Assembly: GCA_001310415.1 (NCBI GenBank)
Contig: BAXE01000030.1
Coordinates: 1-64,000, forward strand
Source: Enterovibrio sp. JCM 19048
Lineage (GTDB): Bacteria > Pseudomonadota > Gammaproteobacteria > Enterobacterales > Vibrionaceae
Direction of reading: 5' to 3'
Length of the DNA: 64,000 nt
The notes below the pieces were generated by a model, which did not search any database, was not told the origin of the DNA, and saw only the letters and a program-made list of their open reading frames with translations. A program made the position numbers and the translations under genes. Shown here in pieces: positions 41,590-52,238 of the stretch. Positions within the stretch are counted from its first letter, which is position 1, and each line of letters opens with the position of its first letter.

Positions 41590-41988
41590 TTTTGTGGGTC
41601 CTTTTTATTGTTGTTTATCTATTCACATCAGTGCTGAATCGGCTTCAGAGCATTGATGTGACCATGTATTTAGGCAAAATCTTTCAGATTAAGTCCAGTT
41701 TTATTACCCAATTCTGAGTAGCAGTCAGCCTGATAAGCGCTCCCATTATTTCGATACGCCTGTGACCAATTTATCTGTACAGGTAACCGGTTACATAACT
41801 GGAAGTCGCTATAGATTCGATAGGTAAGAGTGATGGCGTATTCAAGCCGGGGGATTTATGGCCTGAATGCACTAAGTAAGGCTAAGTCGTTGCGGCTCTA
41901 TGGTGAGCGGGAGCAGTCGGATGGATTGTGCAGAAAAATGCGCACAGAGCCATCTGGCTGCCTGTGCGCATCTTGATTGGGGCAATGA
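41590..41988. other. Intergenic region upstream of sodC
   Basis: No gene is supported. A 12-bp palindrome GTAACCGGTTAC (41783-41794) contains the TAA-N-CG-N-TTA core of GalR-type operators, without matching outer bases. The sodC promoter should lie within the left 150 bases. Confidence 0.4.
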
Positions 41989-42651
41989 TTAAGCGCTTTT
42001 TCTGCGGCGAATCAATCCAAGACCAAGCAAACCAACGGCCAGTAACAGAATAGAGGCTGGCTCTGGAACGTCTCTTGGGTCTGGGCCAAAGTAACCCGTG
42101 CTCGAATAGGACTTGTCACTGCCTGTACATTGCGCTTCGTCATTTGGTAGGGTCGAGCCATCAGGACAAAGTTGTTGGCTTCGAACGCCTACAACCCAGT
42201 CTTCGTCCAACGTTAACCCCTGATCATCTGTGGTCCATTCGAAAGTTTGGATCTCATCAAAGCCCGGCGAGCCTAAGCTGAGAACAAACTCCCATTCCTG
42301 ACCACTGATTAAGCCATTCAGGTTACAACCGGGACCACAGCTTGTTGAAGTCGTGTCCGTATCCCAAACAGAGACTTGGCCGACGGGACTCACATTGGTA
42401 AGGGCTGGTGAGATGACATCCACATCACCAAAGTCAAGAAACAAACCTAAGCCTTCAGCGTTCCATGGGTCAACGGTAAATGAATAGTTAAACTCAGAGT
42501 TGGCGACGTCGTGTTCGATAGTCAGGATATAGTTACCCGTGCCACCCTCATTGGTCGTCCACGTATCGTAAATCAAGATCGCCTGCGCTGGGAGCGCGAG
42601 AAAGAGACTGAGAACCGGGAGGAGAAGTCTCTGGATGATAATACGGCTCAT
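41989..42651 (-). CDS. PEP-CTERM sorting domain protein 3
   Basis: A 220-residue intact secreted protein. Signal peptide RLLLPVLSLFLALPAQA, beta-rich body with Cys pairs (SCGPGCNLNG, LCPDGS, QCTGS), and C-terminal VPEPASILLLAVGLLGLGLI plus RRRKSA. Function of the body unknown. A sigma-54 promoter lies 42 bases upstream. Located away from the prs genes, between sodC and the copper island. Confidence 0.9.
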   Translation of the reverse strand: MSRIIIQRLLLPVLSLFLALPAQAILIYDTWTTNEGGTGNYILTIEHDVANSEFNYSFTVDPWNAEGLGLFLDFGDVDVISPALTNVSPVGQVSVWDTDTTSTSCGPGCNLNGLISGQEWEFVLSLGSPGFDEIQTFEWTTDDQGLTLDEDWVVGVRSQQLCPDGSTLPNDEAQCTGSDKSYSSTGYFGPDPRDVPEPASILLLAVGLLGLGLIRRRKSA

Positions 42652-42691
42652 ATTGGCCTCACTAATGCTTATTTAATAAACAGTACGACAT

Positions 42692-42708
42692 AAGCAATAA
42701 TCAGGCCT
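42692..42708 (-). promoter_or_regulatory. Sigma-54 promoter of PEP-CTERM gene 3
   Basis: On the minus strand AGGCCTGATTATTGCTTA has GG (42707-42706), ten bases, GC (42695-42694). It lies about 42 bases before the start codon. Confidence 0.65.
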
Positions 42709-42781
42709 GAAATATAAAAAGACTCTTATCAAGCAGTTACTAATAGATTGAGGTGGCTACCAAGCATGGCGTAAAATTAGT

Positions 42782-42809
42782 TGACGTGTAAGAAGGGGAC
42801 CTCACGTAA
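42782..42809 (-). promoter_or_regulatory. Candidate PrsR boxes upstream of PEP-CTERM gene 3
   Basis: Reading the minus strand, TTACGTGA and ACACGTCA are separated by 12 bases. The inner box ends 75 bases before the promoter GG, one helical turn further than the 65 bases seen at the other three genes. Confidence 0.4.
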
Positions 42810-42967
42810 CTGACGCAACATCACCCGCCGTATTTCTTGCAGTCCAATTGGGTACCAACCAGGACTACGAACTATTGTTCCACCGTTTCGACCCATTACT
42901 TCCTGATGTGCCTATCTTCCCCCCTTCTCATCACGACGCCACCCCAAACGAGAATAAGTGCCAGAAG

Positions 42968-42981
42968 CAAAATGACAAATT
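42968..42981. promoter_or_regulatory. Perfect palindrome upstream of copA
   Basis: TGACAAATTTGTCA, 86 bases before the oxidase ATG. A related ATGACAAT-TTTGTCAT occurs at about 49039-49055 upstream of the periplasmic protein gene at 48583. Both are candidate sites for the CusR-like regulator. Confidence 0.5.
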
Positions 42982-43066
42982 TGTCATTTTCAAGTCATGA
43001 GCCGGAAAGCTGCCAGCCCCTAACGTATGGATACGAAACATTTCAAAGGCTGAATGGAGTCAGGAT

Positions 43067-44849
43067 ATGCGTTCTCGTGTCGATCATTCGAAGAGACATT
43101 TTGTCAAAGGTCTTGCGCTAGGTGGGGTACTTGCGGGGATCTCCCCGATCATTTCCCCTGCTTGGGCGGGCGTACCAAACACCAAATCAAATACGATCCC
43201 CGAGGTTTCAGGTGATGTCATTAATCTGGTCATTCAGGAGACGGTGGTGAACTTTAACGGCCGTTCCCGAATCGCGACCACTATCAATGGTGTGCTTCCT
43301 GGGCCAACGATACGGTTGAAAGAAGGCCAGTCAGTGACCATCAAGGTGACAAACCTGCTGAAAGAAGAGACGTCCATCCATTGGCATGGACTGATCCTCC
43401 CGTTTCAGATGGACGGCGTGCCGGGTATTAGTTTTGCCGGCATCAAGTCCGGTGAAACGTTTACCTATCGCTTTGACGTCCAGCAAAACGGCACCTATTG
43501 GTACCATTCTCACTCCGGTTTCCAGGAAATGACAGGCATGTACGGTGCCTTGTGATTGAGCCCAGTGGCGAAGACCCGGTGGAGTACGATTCCGAACATG
43601 TCGTCCTGCTTTCTGATTGGACGGATGATAATCCTCAAACTGTATACAACAACCTGAAAATGCAGGGGGATTATTACAACTACATTCAGCCAACGCTGCC
43701 AGATAACGTCACACAGATTAGAAAGAACGGTCTTTCCGATACGCTTGCCGACAAAAGTATGTGGAACAGCATGCGAATGAGTTCAATGGATCTGGCAGAC
43801 CTTTCTGCTGCAACCCTGATTTACTTGATGAACGGGGCCGCTCCGGGGAGCAATTGGACGGGACGCTTCAAAAAAGGTGAGAGGGTAAGACTCCGTTTTA
43901 TCAATGGCTCCAGCAACACTTTCTATGATGTCCGCATTCCCGGTTTGCCTCTTACTGTGGTGCAGAGCGATGGCGTGAATGTTCATCCTGTGACAGTTGA
44001 TGAGTTCCGTTTTGGCCCGGGCGAAACATACGACGTAGTGGTATCTCCGCGTGATGAGGCTTACACGATTTTTGCCCAATCCATGGATAGGACGGGTTTT
44101 GCTTCTGGCACCCTCGCATTGCGGGAGGGGCTCACTGCACCGGTTCCTGCCATTGACCCAATTCAGCCTCTGACGATGGAAGACATGATGGATCAATGGA
44201 TCACAGCAGTATGGCGGGTATGCCAAACATGAATAGCATGGATGGGATGGCGGGTATGGACACAACAATATGCCCGGGATGGATCATAGCGGTATGGTAC
44301 GGCCGCCGTCCCGCTTGCCAAGCCGAGCAGTACCGTTCGGCATGCTTCTAGTGAATACGGCGCAAGTGTTGATATGCGTGTCGATACGCCACGAACCAAT
44401 CTGGATGACCCGGGTGTCGGGTTACGTGGAAATGGCCGCCGGGTACTGACATTGGCTGATCTGCGAACCCTGGGGGGTTCTATCGACCCCCGTCCTCCTG
44501 AGCGGGAAATCGAACTTCACCTGACAGGCAATATGGAACGCTATACCTGGTCGTTTGATGGGGTGGAGTTCGGTAATTCTACGCCCATTCATTTCAATTA
44601 CGGCGAACGTGTCCGGGTCATATTGCAAAACGACACCATGATGACGCATCCCATGCATCTGCACGGTGTGTGGAGTGAAGTAGAAAGCCAGATGGGGAGT
44701 TTCTCGTCCGTCGCCACACCATTCCTGTGCAACCCGCACAACGGATTAGTTTTCTCGTTACTGCAGATGCTCTTGGCCGGTGGGCCTGGCACTGTCACCT
44801 GCTGTTCCACATGGATGCCGGCATGTTCAGGGAGGTTGTTATTTCATGA
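43067..44849 (+). CDS. copA: Copper-resistance multicopper oxidase, CopA type (frame broken)
   Basis: Periplasmic cuprous oxidase of about 594 residues. Seen: a Tat-like signal SKRHFVKGLALGG (Lys-Arg in place of Arg-Arg), copper ligands SIHWHGLIL and YWYHSHSGFQ, a Met/His-rich stretch near 44220-44300 (MAGMPNMNSMDGMAGMD), and the C-terminal THPMHLHG and WHCHLLFHMDAGMF. Frame breaks near 43550, 44200, 44300 and 44725. After the last correction the protein ends at 44849, overlapping the copB ATG. Confidence 0.9.
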
Positions 44850-45709
44850 AGATTCAAACCCAAAAAACGCACAGTCTGCTCATGCGCCAAAGCATGATGA
44901 CTCTGGCGCTGGTTGCAGCGCTTTCCGCCACCGCGAATGCTGGCGCTGAGCTAGCGGGTCACGATGGGATGGCATCAACAGAACCGAGCCAGGAGATGAC
45001 GGCTGGCCGCGACCCGAATGAATATTCTGGCGGTCTCACACTAAATTCAGGGCCTTACTTGTTGGATGGCGTGGCAAGCCCAGAACTGGCCGACCAAAAA
45101 CACTTCTGGGGTCTGCGTTTAGACCGTCTGGAATATCAGGATTTCCGGCATGGAGACGACCCCATAAATTACGAAGGCGAGGTCTTCTACGGTGGCGACT
45201 ACAACAAAGTGGTGTTGCAAAGCGAAGGGGATATCGTCGATGGCGAGTTGGATGAATCATCTTCCAATTTGCTGTGGCGCCATGCCATCTCAACGTTTTG
45301 GGATGTTCAGGGTGGTGTCCGTTACGACACTCTTGATAGCAATGATCGCTTCTGGGTAACGGCAGGCTTCAAAGGGTTGGCGCCGTATTGGTTTGAAGTG
45401 GATGCGATGTTGGCGGTAGGTAAAAACGGGCAGGTGGCTGTAGATGTTGAAGCGGAGTACGAAGTCCTGCTTACGCAAAGACTGATTGCCCAGCCATCTA
45501 TCGCATTGCGCACTTACGGAAAGGATGACACTGAGTGGGATATCAGCAGGCTGACACCGGAAATGGCTACCGGATTGCGTGTACGTTATGAGTTCTCGCG
45601 CAAGTTCGCGCCCTACCTTGGTGTTGAGTGGCAAACAGATTTTGGAAAAGACAGCAGTAAAACACCGGAGGAGACACTCTGGGTTGCTGGCGTTCGCATC
45701 TGGTTCTGA
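44846..45709 (+). CDS. copB: Copper resistance protein B, outer membrane
   Basis: A 287-residue intact protein. Signal peptide MTLALVAALSATANA, a short Met/His-containing N-terminal segment (GHDGMASTEPSQEM), then a beta-barrel with alternating strands ending in VAGVRIWF, the C-terminal aromatic typical of outer-membrane proteins. The ATG overlaps the copA stop (ATGA). Binds or releases copper at the outer membrane in the PcoB/CopB manner. Confidence 0.9.
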   Translation: MKIQTQKTHSLLMRQSMMTLALVAALSATANAGAELAGHDGMASTEPSQEMTAGRDPNEYSGGLTLNSGPYLLDGVASPELADQKHFWGLRLDRLEYQDFRHGDDPINYEGEVFYGGDYNKVVLQSEGDIVDGELDESSSNLLWRHAISTFWDVQGGVRYDTLDSNDRFWVTAGFKGLAPYWFEVDAMLAVGKNGQVAVDVEAEYEVLLTQRLIAQPSIALRTYGKDDTEWDISRLTPEMATGLRVRYEFSRKFAPYLGVEWQTDFGKDSSKTPEETLWVAGVRIWF

Positions 45710-45737
45710 TCACTAACTGTGTAGAAAGGAGAACAAA

Positions 45738-46219
45738 ATGATCCGTAAAACAACCATAGGACTTGCCCTTGCGGCTGCTTTGCTTTCGGGAAATGTGCTC
45801 GCCGATGTCGGTCACGGGGAAAAAATGCATGGCAAACCGATGAATACAGAGACAGTGGGTAGCCGGGCAATGCGGCTGATGTGACGAAGACCATCAAAGT
45901 ATCAATGAAAGACACGATGACATTTACACCCTCTCAATTCTCAGCAGATGCTGGCGAAACGGTGCGAATCTTCGTCAAAAATGAAGGGAAAATCCCCCAT
46001 GAGCTGGTGATTGGTTCGCTCGACAACATGAAAAACCATGCTGAAATGATGCGCCAAATGCCGAATATGCAGCATCAGGAAAGCAATATGATCACACTTC
46101 AACCAGGTCAAATGTCTGCACTCATATGGAAATTTGATGAGCCGGGTGACGTCGATTTTGCCTGCCTCATCCCGGGTCATATGGAAGCGGGAATGGTAGG
46201 AAAGGTCTCTGTAAACTGA
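45738..46219 (+). CDS. Cupredoxin, periplasmic copper-binding protein (frame broken)
   Basis: About 160 residues. Signal peptide to VLADVGHGEKMHGKP, then a cupredoxin domain with type-1 copper ligands: His in IPHELVIG, and Cys, His, Met in FACLIPGHMEAGM. One C missing near 45862 shifts the frame between the leader and the domain. SD AAAGGAGAAC fits the ATG at 45738. Third gene of the copper operon. Confidence 0.88.
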
Positions 46220-46253
46220 TACCAATAAGAAACGCCAATATCCAAAAAACTTT

Positions 46254-46278
46254 GCCGCTATCACTAGCGGCCTTTTTA
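46254..46278. terminator. Bidirectional terminator of copper operon and cusSR-like operon
   Basis: GCCGCTA-TCAC-TAGCGGC followed by CTTTTT on the plus strand, and by AAAGTTTTTT on the minus strand. It lies between convergent genes. Confidence 0.85.
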
Positions 46279-46395
46279 TTGCGTAAAAACGAAGGAAAGC
46301 AGCGGAAATAAAAGGAATCTTGTGCTGGCGGTAAGCCAACCTACAAGGCGTGATATGGCTTTCGGTATTGGCGGCTCACCAAAGTCATCAACCGG

Positions 46396-47732
46396 TCATT
46401 TTGGGAACGTCAGGGTAAAGACAGTGCGCCGGTGTTTCGATTCTACAGACACAGAGCCGTCATAGGCTTCCATAATCGATTGTGTGATTGCCAGGCCAAG
46501 ACCGCTGCCGACGGAGCTTTCATGTTTTCTCGATTTATCAACCCGATAGAAACGGTCAAACAGGTAGGGTAGCGACGCTTTTGGAATGGTATCCCCCTGG
46601 TTTTCCACCAAAATACAAACTTCATCGGGAAGGTTGAGCACCTCAATAGTGATGTTGGATGCGTGATCTGCATGGCGCAAGGCGTTGGTCAGCAAATTCG
46701 TGACTGCGCGTTCCAGCATGTTCTTGTCGACAGATAAAGAGGCATGGCCACGGGTAATGATGTCGATACCTTTTTCCTCTCCAAGAATACTGAAGTAATC
46801 AGCAATACGGTCGATTTCAGTTTCTACTGCAAACTTCGTATTGGTTCGTATGAGTAATGCGTTTTTTGCTTTGGCAATGTAGAGGATGTCATCGATTGTT
46901 TTGGTTATCCGCTCGATTTCCTCGAGATTGGATTGCAATACATCCTGATACTCTTCAACGCCGAGGGTCACCTGGGTTTGCGTATTGATATTTGACAGTG
47001 GCGTTTTGAGTTCGTGGGCGATATCAGACGAAAATTCCGACAAGCGGCTAAAACCTAAATTGAGCTTTCTTAGCATGTCATTCTGAATAGTGACCAGATC
47101 CCGTAGTTCATCGGGCAAGTTGTCAGTGGGTATGACAACATCCAGATTGTTTGGGTTAACGGTTTTTAAGTGGTTCTGAACATGCTTGAGGGGCTTTAAG
47201 CCGAGATTGACGGCGACAATGCTAAATGCGATTGCCAGCAACACGACCAAAAGCGCAGACCACAGAAGCACAATTCTTAACTGTTTGAAAAACTGCAGGT
47301 GGCCATCAATTTTTGCACCATTAACACATAGAACTGGTCACCGGCGTCGAACAAAAAAGGGCGGTATAGTCCTTGTTCATCCTCCCACTCATCCAATTGC
47401 TTCCCTGATTGAAAGGCAGATAAAAGCGTTTCAGGCATACCTGTCTGGAGCGGTATGCCTGAATTCGTGGCGACGACATGGTTGTTCTTCAAGACCCAAT
47501 AGTCGACGGTCGTGTTTATCCGCCCGACGAGGTTTTCCGGAGGCTCGCGCAGTACCTCGCCCCAGCTAACTGCGTCGTATTTGTCCTTAATGTGCTGGTA
47601 GTCCTGATCGTAGAAGTGATACTTGAGGGAGGTTTCGATAATTGATGCGACAAACAAATAAACCAGTACAGAAAAAGCCATGAACATCAGGATCAATCTG
47701 TTCTTCATTGAATAGAGTGAAAACCACGTCAT
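46396..47732 (-). CDS. Copper-type sensor histidine kinase, CusS-like (frame broken)
   Basis: About 445 residues. Two membrane helices around a periplasmic sensor of about 140 residues, HAMP region, H-box SSDIAHELKTPLSN, N-box NLLTNALRHA and G-boxes GSGLGLAITQSI. A frame break near 47275 falls just before the second membrane helix. Its start overlaps the regulator stop (ATGA at 47729-47732). Expected to sense periplasmic copper or silver. Confidence 0.9.
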
Positions 47733-48421
47733 TGGCTTAAATCCTCCATTTTATAGCCCATTCCCCGAATGGTATGGATAAGAGGGTTGTCGTAAGGCTT
47801 ATCTATCTTGTTTCTTATCCGTTTTATCGCGACGTCGATGACGTTGGTGTCGCTGTCAAAATTCATGTCCCATACCAAAGAAGCGATCGTGGTTCGGGAG
47901 AGTACCTGGCCTTCTTTGCGCATCAGCAGTTCCAGCAGTTGGTACTCTTTGGCGGTAAGATGAATGGTTTCTCCGCGGCGTTTCGCCGTGCGTTTAAGCA
48001 AATCTAGCTCCAAATCCGCCATGGTCATGATGTGGTGACCCGCACCGCTATTCTGGGGAGGAGTGAAATTACGGAGGAGGTTTTGTATGCGCGCGAGTAA
48101 TTCTGCAAAGGCGTAAGGTTTGATCAGGTAGTCATTGGCGCCCAGCTCAAACCCTTTCACTCTGTCTTCGACGTGCTCTTTGGCCGTGAGCAAAATAACC
48201 GGCGTATTGATGTTGTTGCTTCTCATGGTCTTAAGTATCTGCCAGCCATCAAGTTTCGGCAGCATGATGTCGAGAATGACCAGGTTGTATTCACCGCTGG
48301 TGATCATGTAGAGACCGTCCACGCCGTCGGAAGCCAGATCAACCACATAGCCTGATTCTGTCAGCCCTTTTTTAAGATATGCACCCGCTTTAACTTCATC
48401 TTCAATGACGAGCAATTTCAT
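47729..48421 (-). CDS. Copper response regulator, CusR/CopR-like
   Basis: OmpR-family regulator of 230 residues. Receiver with KLLVIEDEVKAGAYL and phospho-acceptor in LVILDIMLPKLDGWQ, then a winged helix with LTAKEYQLLELLMRKEGQVLS quoted in part (TAKEYQLLELLMRKEG). I chose the ATG at 48421, preceded by GGGGAA; the 48436 start adds MPGKW. Coupled to the sensor gene; probably controls copA-copB and perhaps the gene at 48583. Confidence 0.92.
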   Translation of the reverse strand: MKLLVIEDEVKAGAYLKKGLTESGYVVDLASDGVDGLYMITSGEYNLVILDIMLPKLDGWQILKTMRSNNINTPVILLTAKEHVEDRVKGFELGANDYLIKPYAFAELLARIQNLLRNFTPPQNSGAGHHIMTMADLELDLLKRTAKRRGETIHLTAKEYQLLELLMRKEGQVLSRTTIASLVWDMNFDSDTNVIDVAIKRIRNKIDKPYDNPLIHTIRGMGYKMEDLSQ

Positions 48422-48529
48422 CCATTTCCCCGGCAAAATGTCATATCACAAGACTGTGATTATTCTGGTTATTATGAGATTAACTCTAGCAGAGAAGGGA
48501 TCGCTGCTATAACCGCCCAAACGAAAAGA

Positions 48530-48561
48530 GGGCACCCGGCAGTTTTTCCTGCCGAGTACCC
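48530..48561 (-). terminator. Terminator after the DUF3316-like gene
   Basis: On the minus strand GGGTACTCGGCAG pairs with CTGCCGGGTGCCC around a GAAAAA loop, followed by TCTTTTCG. Confidence 0.65.
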
Positions 48562-48582
48562 ATTGCCTGACTTAAGAGACCG

Positions 48583-48960
48583 TTAATTGTCTTCGCGGTT
48601 CAAATAGTGGTATCGGACATTCGCAATACCCACATATTCGAGGTCGCCGTCATTGTTCATGCGCTCTTCGACAGTCACAAACCCCTGGTCTTTCAGGTGT
48701 AGTGAGTTGCTTTTTATGTTGGATGGCGACCAGACCTTTAGAGACTTCTTCAGTTGCTCAGGCGTTTGCGACTGCAGGTTTTGAAGCTGGACATATGCCC
48801 AGTCGTAGGCATCTTGCTTATTTTCAGCAGCAGGCATTTCAATGGAGCGGGTTTCTGTGATTGAGGTAAATTTGGCAGTGCTGTTTAGAGGCTCTGCAAT
48901 AGCGGTGGTGCTGGCAAGTACGATGGCAGCTGTGGCTGCAATGTGTGTTAGCGTTTTCAT
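48583..48960 (-). CDS. Periplasmic protein, DUF3316-like
   Basis: A 125-residue secreted protein starting at the ATG of MKTLTHIAATAAIVLAST. The mature part has TETRSIEMPA, a helix DAYDWAYVQLQNLQ and a strand pair FVTVEERMNNDGDLEYVGIANV, resembling the DUF3316 proteins common in Vibrio. Function unknown. The palindromic ATGACAAT-TTTGTCAT upstream resembles the one before copA, so it may belong to the copper response. Confidence 0.7.
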   Translation of the reverse strand: MKTLTHIAATAAIVLASTTAIAEPLNSTAKFTSITETRSIEMPAAENKQDAYDWAYVQLQNLQSQTPEQLKKSLKVWSPSNIKSNSLHLKDQGFVTVEERMNNDGDLEYVGIANVRYHYLNREDN

Positions 48961-49165
48961 ATCATCACCTGTCTTTAGGTTGCTGTGTGTCTGAAGTGCA
49001 GTATCGCGAGTACACTCTGACACCCGCCTATCGACGAGATGACAATTTTGTCATTTTGAGTTTAGCGATGGAGAAATAGCGTCCTAACACGACCACACAT
49101 CTCTCCCTTAATTGATACCACATCCCAACCAAAAATCTGACAGCAGTTGGCTGACCCTATCAACA

Positions 49166-49929
49166 TCAGTACCGCGATGTGTGGCCGTGATCGCAGCGAC
49201 AAAAAGGGTCGTGCTTTTTATCTCGAATCGTTGCCAGTGCATGGGATGTTGAAACGCTCAGTAAAGGCGTTAAGTCGAAGCCAAGCAAATACGCCCCCTG
49301 CCTTTCAACGTCAAATCCGAGCGTGTCGCCGGGAACATAGTCCTCCCACAATCGCCCGTCATGAATCTCATGGTAGCGGCTCAACACCGTGAAAAAGTCC
49401 GTCGCATCTTTGCGGCTATTCGCGCCTCGCTCTAGCCAGGCAATTAGCTTTAAAAGCGCAATACCCGGCAGAGAAGCCACCTGAAAAGTGAGCTCGTTCC
49501 AAGTCACGGTAAGGGATGACTCATAAGCTTCCTGAAAACCGGCAACGGACATCGTAATGTCAAAATGAGGTGGCCAGGCGATGTCCCCTTTCTCGTCAGC
49601 GACTGCGCCGAACGGAATAATATCAATGGGTAACTTTGTTACTGGCTCAATGAGCTGGTGCTCGACACGGGTGGTTTGTAATCCTTCCTTTAGCAGACTC
49701 TCTCTGAGTGTCTGAAAGCTATCCCAGCTGTCGACCAAAATGGCGGTATCGATATCCCGGGTCGCCTGATGGGTGGGTAACCATGAATGCCATGCAGCAC
49801 CACATCTCGGGCGGTGGCACCTGCAATGAAATAAGCGACTCCAAGCCCGTTGACGATACGCACCAGGCTTTCGAGCGCCCGCTCAAACTGCGGGTTAAGG
49901 GAGTGAGTTAAGGTGTAAGTATTGGTCAT
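49166..49929 (-). CDS. Type IV toxin, AbiEii-like nucleotidyltransferase (frame broken)
   Basis: About 254 residues. Seen: the NTase opening YFIAGATARDVVLHG, the metal motif (after correction) ATRDIDTAILVDSWDSF, and IALLKLIAWLERGANSRKDATDF (quoted in part: LKLIAWLERG), typical of AbiEii/MNT-type toxins. The break lies near 49785. Its start overlaps the end of the antitoxin gene by about 35 bases. Transfers nucleotides to an RNA target in known relatives. Confidence 0.82.
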
Positions 49930-50895
49930 TTAAGATCTCGGCTGCTTCTCGGTTGCGGCTGTCATTGCTGGCCAGAAGCTCCGCCACGGTGAGCAGTGCC
50001 TGAGCGCTGGGGGATACTGTCAGGCTTGCTCCCCAAAATGGAGCTGCAATCAGGAGCTGGCCGTCGGCGGATGGGCGAGCGTGAAGATCCCGCATCTTTT
50101 TCTGCATCGACTCGCGGGTAAACAGCCAGTACTCTTCGGGAACAAGGTAGTTCGTCAACAATGCCGCTGCTACTTCCCCACCCCAGATTTCCCCCTCTTC
50201 CAGTGCTATCTCTTGCCAGTGCAGCGGGGTTTTCACCCTGAAAGGCGCCAGCTTTTTTCTGAGCACTTGAGGATAGGAAAGCAGCCATTGGTGGATGAGT
50301 GCTAACTTATCCAAAAAGCGACGGGATTTCTTGTCTTTCGGGATCGCCTGATTGTCGACGAGGAACTTCATCGTTTTACTGACCATCCCCAGCGAAACAC
50401 CGGCTTTTTTCGCCATGATTTCATAGGGCTGGTTCAGGAGTTCGTCATCAACCAGCAAGGCAAACAGGCATTTCATGATCCCCTCACTCAATGTTGGTCG
50501 AGCATCCTGAATCTTTTCGCCTTTCTTGCCTTCTATGTGCAGAAAAAACCGGGCTGCACAATGTGGGCATTACCGGCTTCATCAAGGTAGTTGATCCCTT
50601 TTTCTTCACTGTACTGGCGTAAGAAAGTGCTGAGTGGGTTACAGATCAGCAGGGTTTCATGCGGAGGGCGAGTTTGTAAAAACGTATCCAGTGAGGCCTT
50701 GCGGTGAATGCGCTTTACTTCGGCATTAAAGGTGCGCGCCTCACCGGCTATCGTCAACGTCACCGATGCATCCACGCCACTGTCAGGTGTCGTCGCAGGT
50801 TGATAGCGAACATCGGCGACCTCAATATGTTCAGGCAGTGCATCTAGGCTTGGCTTAGTATCTGCTGATTCATTTTCACGACTTAAATATTTCAT
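49895..50895 (-). CDS. Type IV antitoxin, AbiEi-like (frame broken)
   Basis: About 333 residues. N-terminal endonuclease-like part with EKGINYLDEAGNAHIVQPGF, a block typical of the AbiEi_2 family, then a winged helix (YEIMAKKAGVSLGMVSKTMK) and an all-helical C-terminal part. One frame break near 50540 in a run of A (plus-strand AAAAAA). Encoded before the toxin, it probably represses the operon. Confidence 0.82.
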
Positions 50896-51004
50896 GATTC
50901 ATGAAAATATATCACCTGGATACGCACTCTGCCACTTGGATGTTGATACCGTCACGACAATGCTTACAAATCCCCATGCTTTAATCACCGTTCAATACAG
51001 TGCA

Positions 51005-52137
51005 TCAAATGGCCTTTGTACTCTTCTTTCCTTTGTTATATGCCGACTTTTTCATCAAAGAATACGGTTTTTCAACCAGAAGGAAGAGCACGGTAGAGGT
51101 GACCCATGTGAAAGCAAACGCCGGCAGGAACCAAACATACAGTGCCAAGTCCCATTGGTGATTTGGTGGAATAAAGACAGCCATGACCATGAAGAAGAAC
51201 TTTAGGGTGATCCCATGAATCAAGTAATAGGAGTAACTCATGTTGCCGTAATACCTCAGAAACGGCGTAGAGCAGAGTTGGCTGAATTTGCTGTTTTTAT
51301 TCAGACATGACGCGAAGGTGAAGAAAAAGCCAATAAAGAGGGCTGGCAGAAGTAATACGCTATCCAATGAAAATATCCGGATGATGATAATTGCCAGGAT
51401 AGTCAGGATAAATGCATTGCTTGATAAGGGGTTGTCGCTCTGTAGCAATGGTCTGTTTTTCAACTCATACATCAACATTCCCGCCAGGAAGAGAACCATC
51501 TTCTGGTGGGAGTCATACCCGGCATAGATAACGACAAAGCCAGAATGGACAACACTGCGAGGAAACGTATGCGTGTTTCACTTTCCCAGCTGCGCATTTG
51601 AAGGACATAGACGAATACCGGCAGTGCCAGATAAAGGAACATTTCATAACTCAGGCTCCAAGCGACGGTAATAATTGGCTTGATATCGAAAAGGCCGGGG
51701 AGCATTAAAATGTTGGAAATGATATAGAGAGTGGCTTGACCTATGCCGTCAGGGATTTTGTTTTCACTGCTAAAAATGAAAGACAATGCGATGTATAAGG
51801 CGAGAACAACCAGAAATACAGGATAGAGTCTGACGATCCTGCGCCAGAAATAAGTGACAAAAGGGGTGTCCTTGCCAATGATGATGCCATAGATAAGAAA
51901 GCCGCTGATGACGAAAAAGAGTTCAACACCTTTGGCGCCGATATGACGGTAGTAGACGATGAGTTCCCATGTTAAGGAGTGGGTATCTATCCAGGGAGTA
52001 AACTGCGCCGCATAGTGAACAACAAACACCATAAAGGCAGCAATGGCCCTTAGCCCCTCAATGGCGTTGATGGTGCTGTGTCTTCCGTGCTGTATGGTGT
52101 AAATGTCTGAAAGTTTCGATTTAATTGTCGTCATCAT
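51005..52137 (-). CDS. Acyltransferase family 3 membrane protein (frame broken)
   Basis: About 377 residues with about ten membrane helices. Seen: the OafA-type start INAIEGLRAIAAFMVFVVHY with the conserved His, GVELFFVISGFLI, and YSYYLIHGITLKFFF. Frame break near 51510. O-acetylates polysaccharide sugars in this family. Confidence 0.88.
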
Positions 52138-52238
52138 CAGATTCGTTACTCCAAGCGGATAATCTTTCCAATTGCGCCCCTGACGTTACTTTTAACCCCA
52201 GCTATGTTTCGGTTGCTGTTGAATTCACCGCCGTTTTT

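Larger units (their letters stand above)
42652..43066. other. Divergent region between PEP-CTERM gene 3 and copA
   Basis: Holds the sigma-54 promoter and box pair of PEP-CTERM gene 3 on the left. TGACAAATTTGTCA (42968-42981) is a perfect palindrome on the copA side and a candidate operator for the copper response regulator. Confidence 0.55.

Noticed and set aside
41783..41794. GTAACCGGTTAC as a GalR/GntR operator controlling sodC
   Set aside because: Only the inner core matches, no sugar gene is nearby, and a single 12-bp palindrome is weak evidence.
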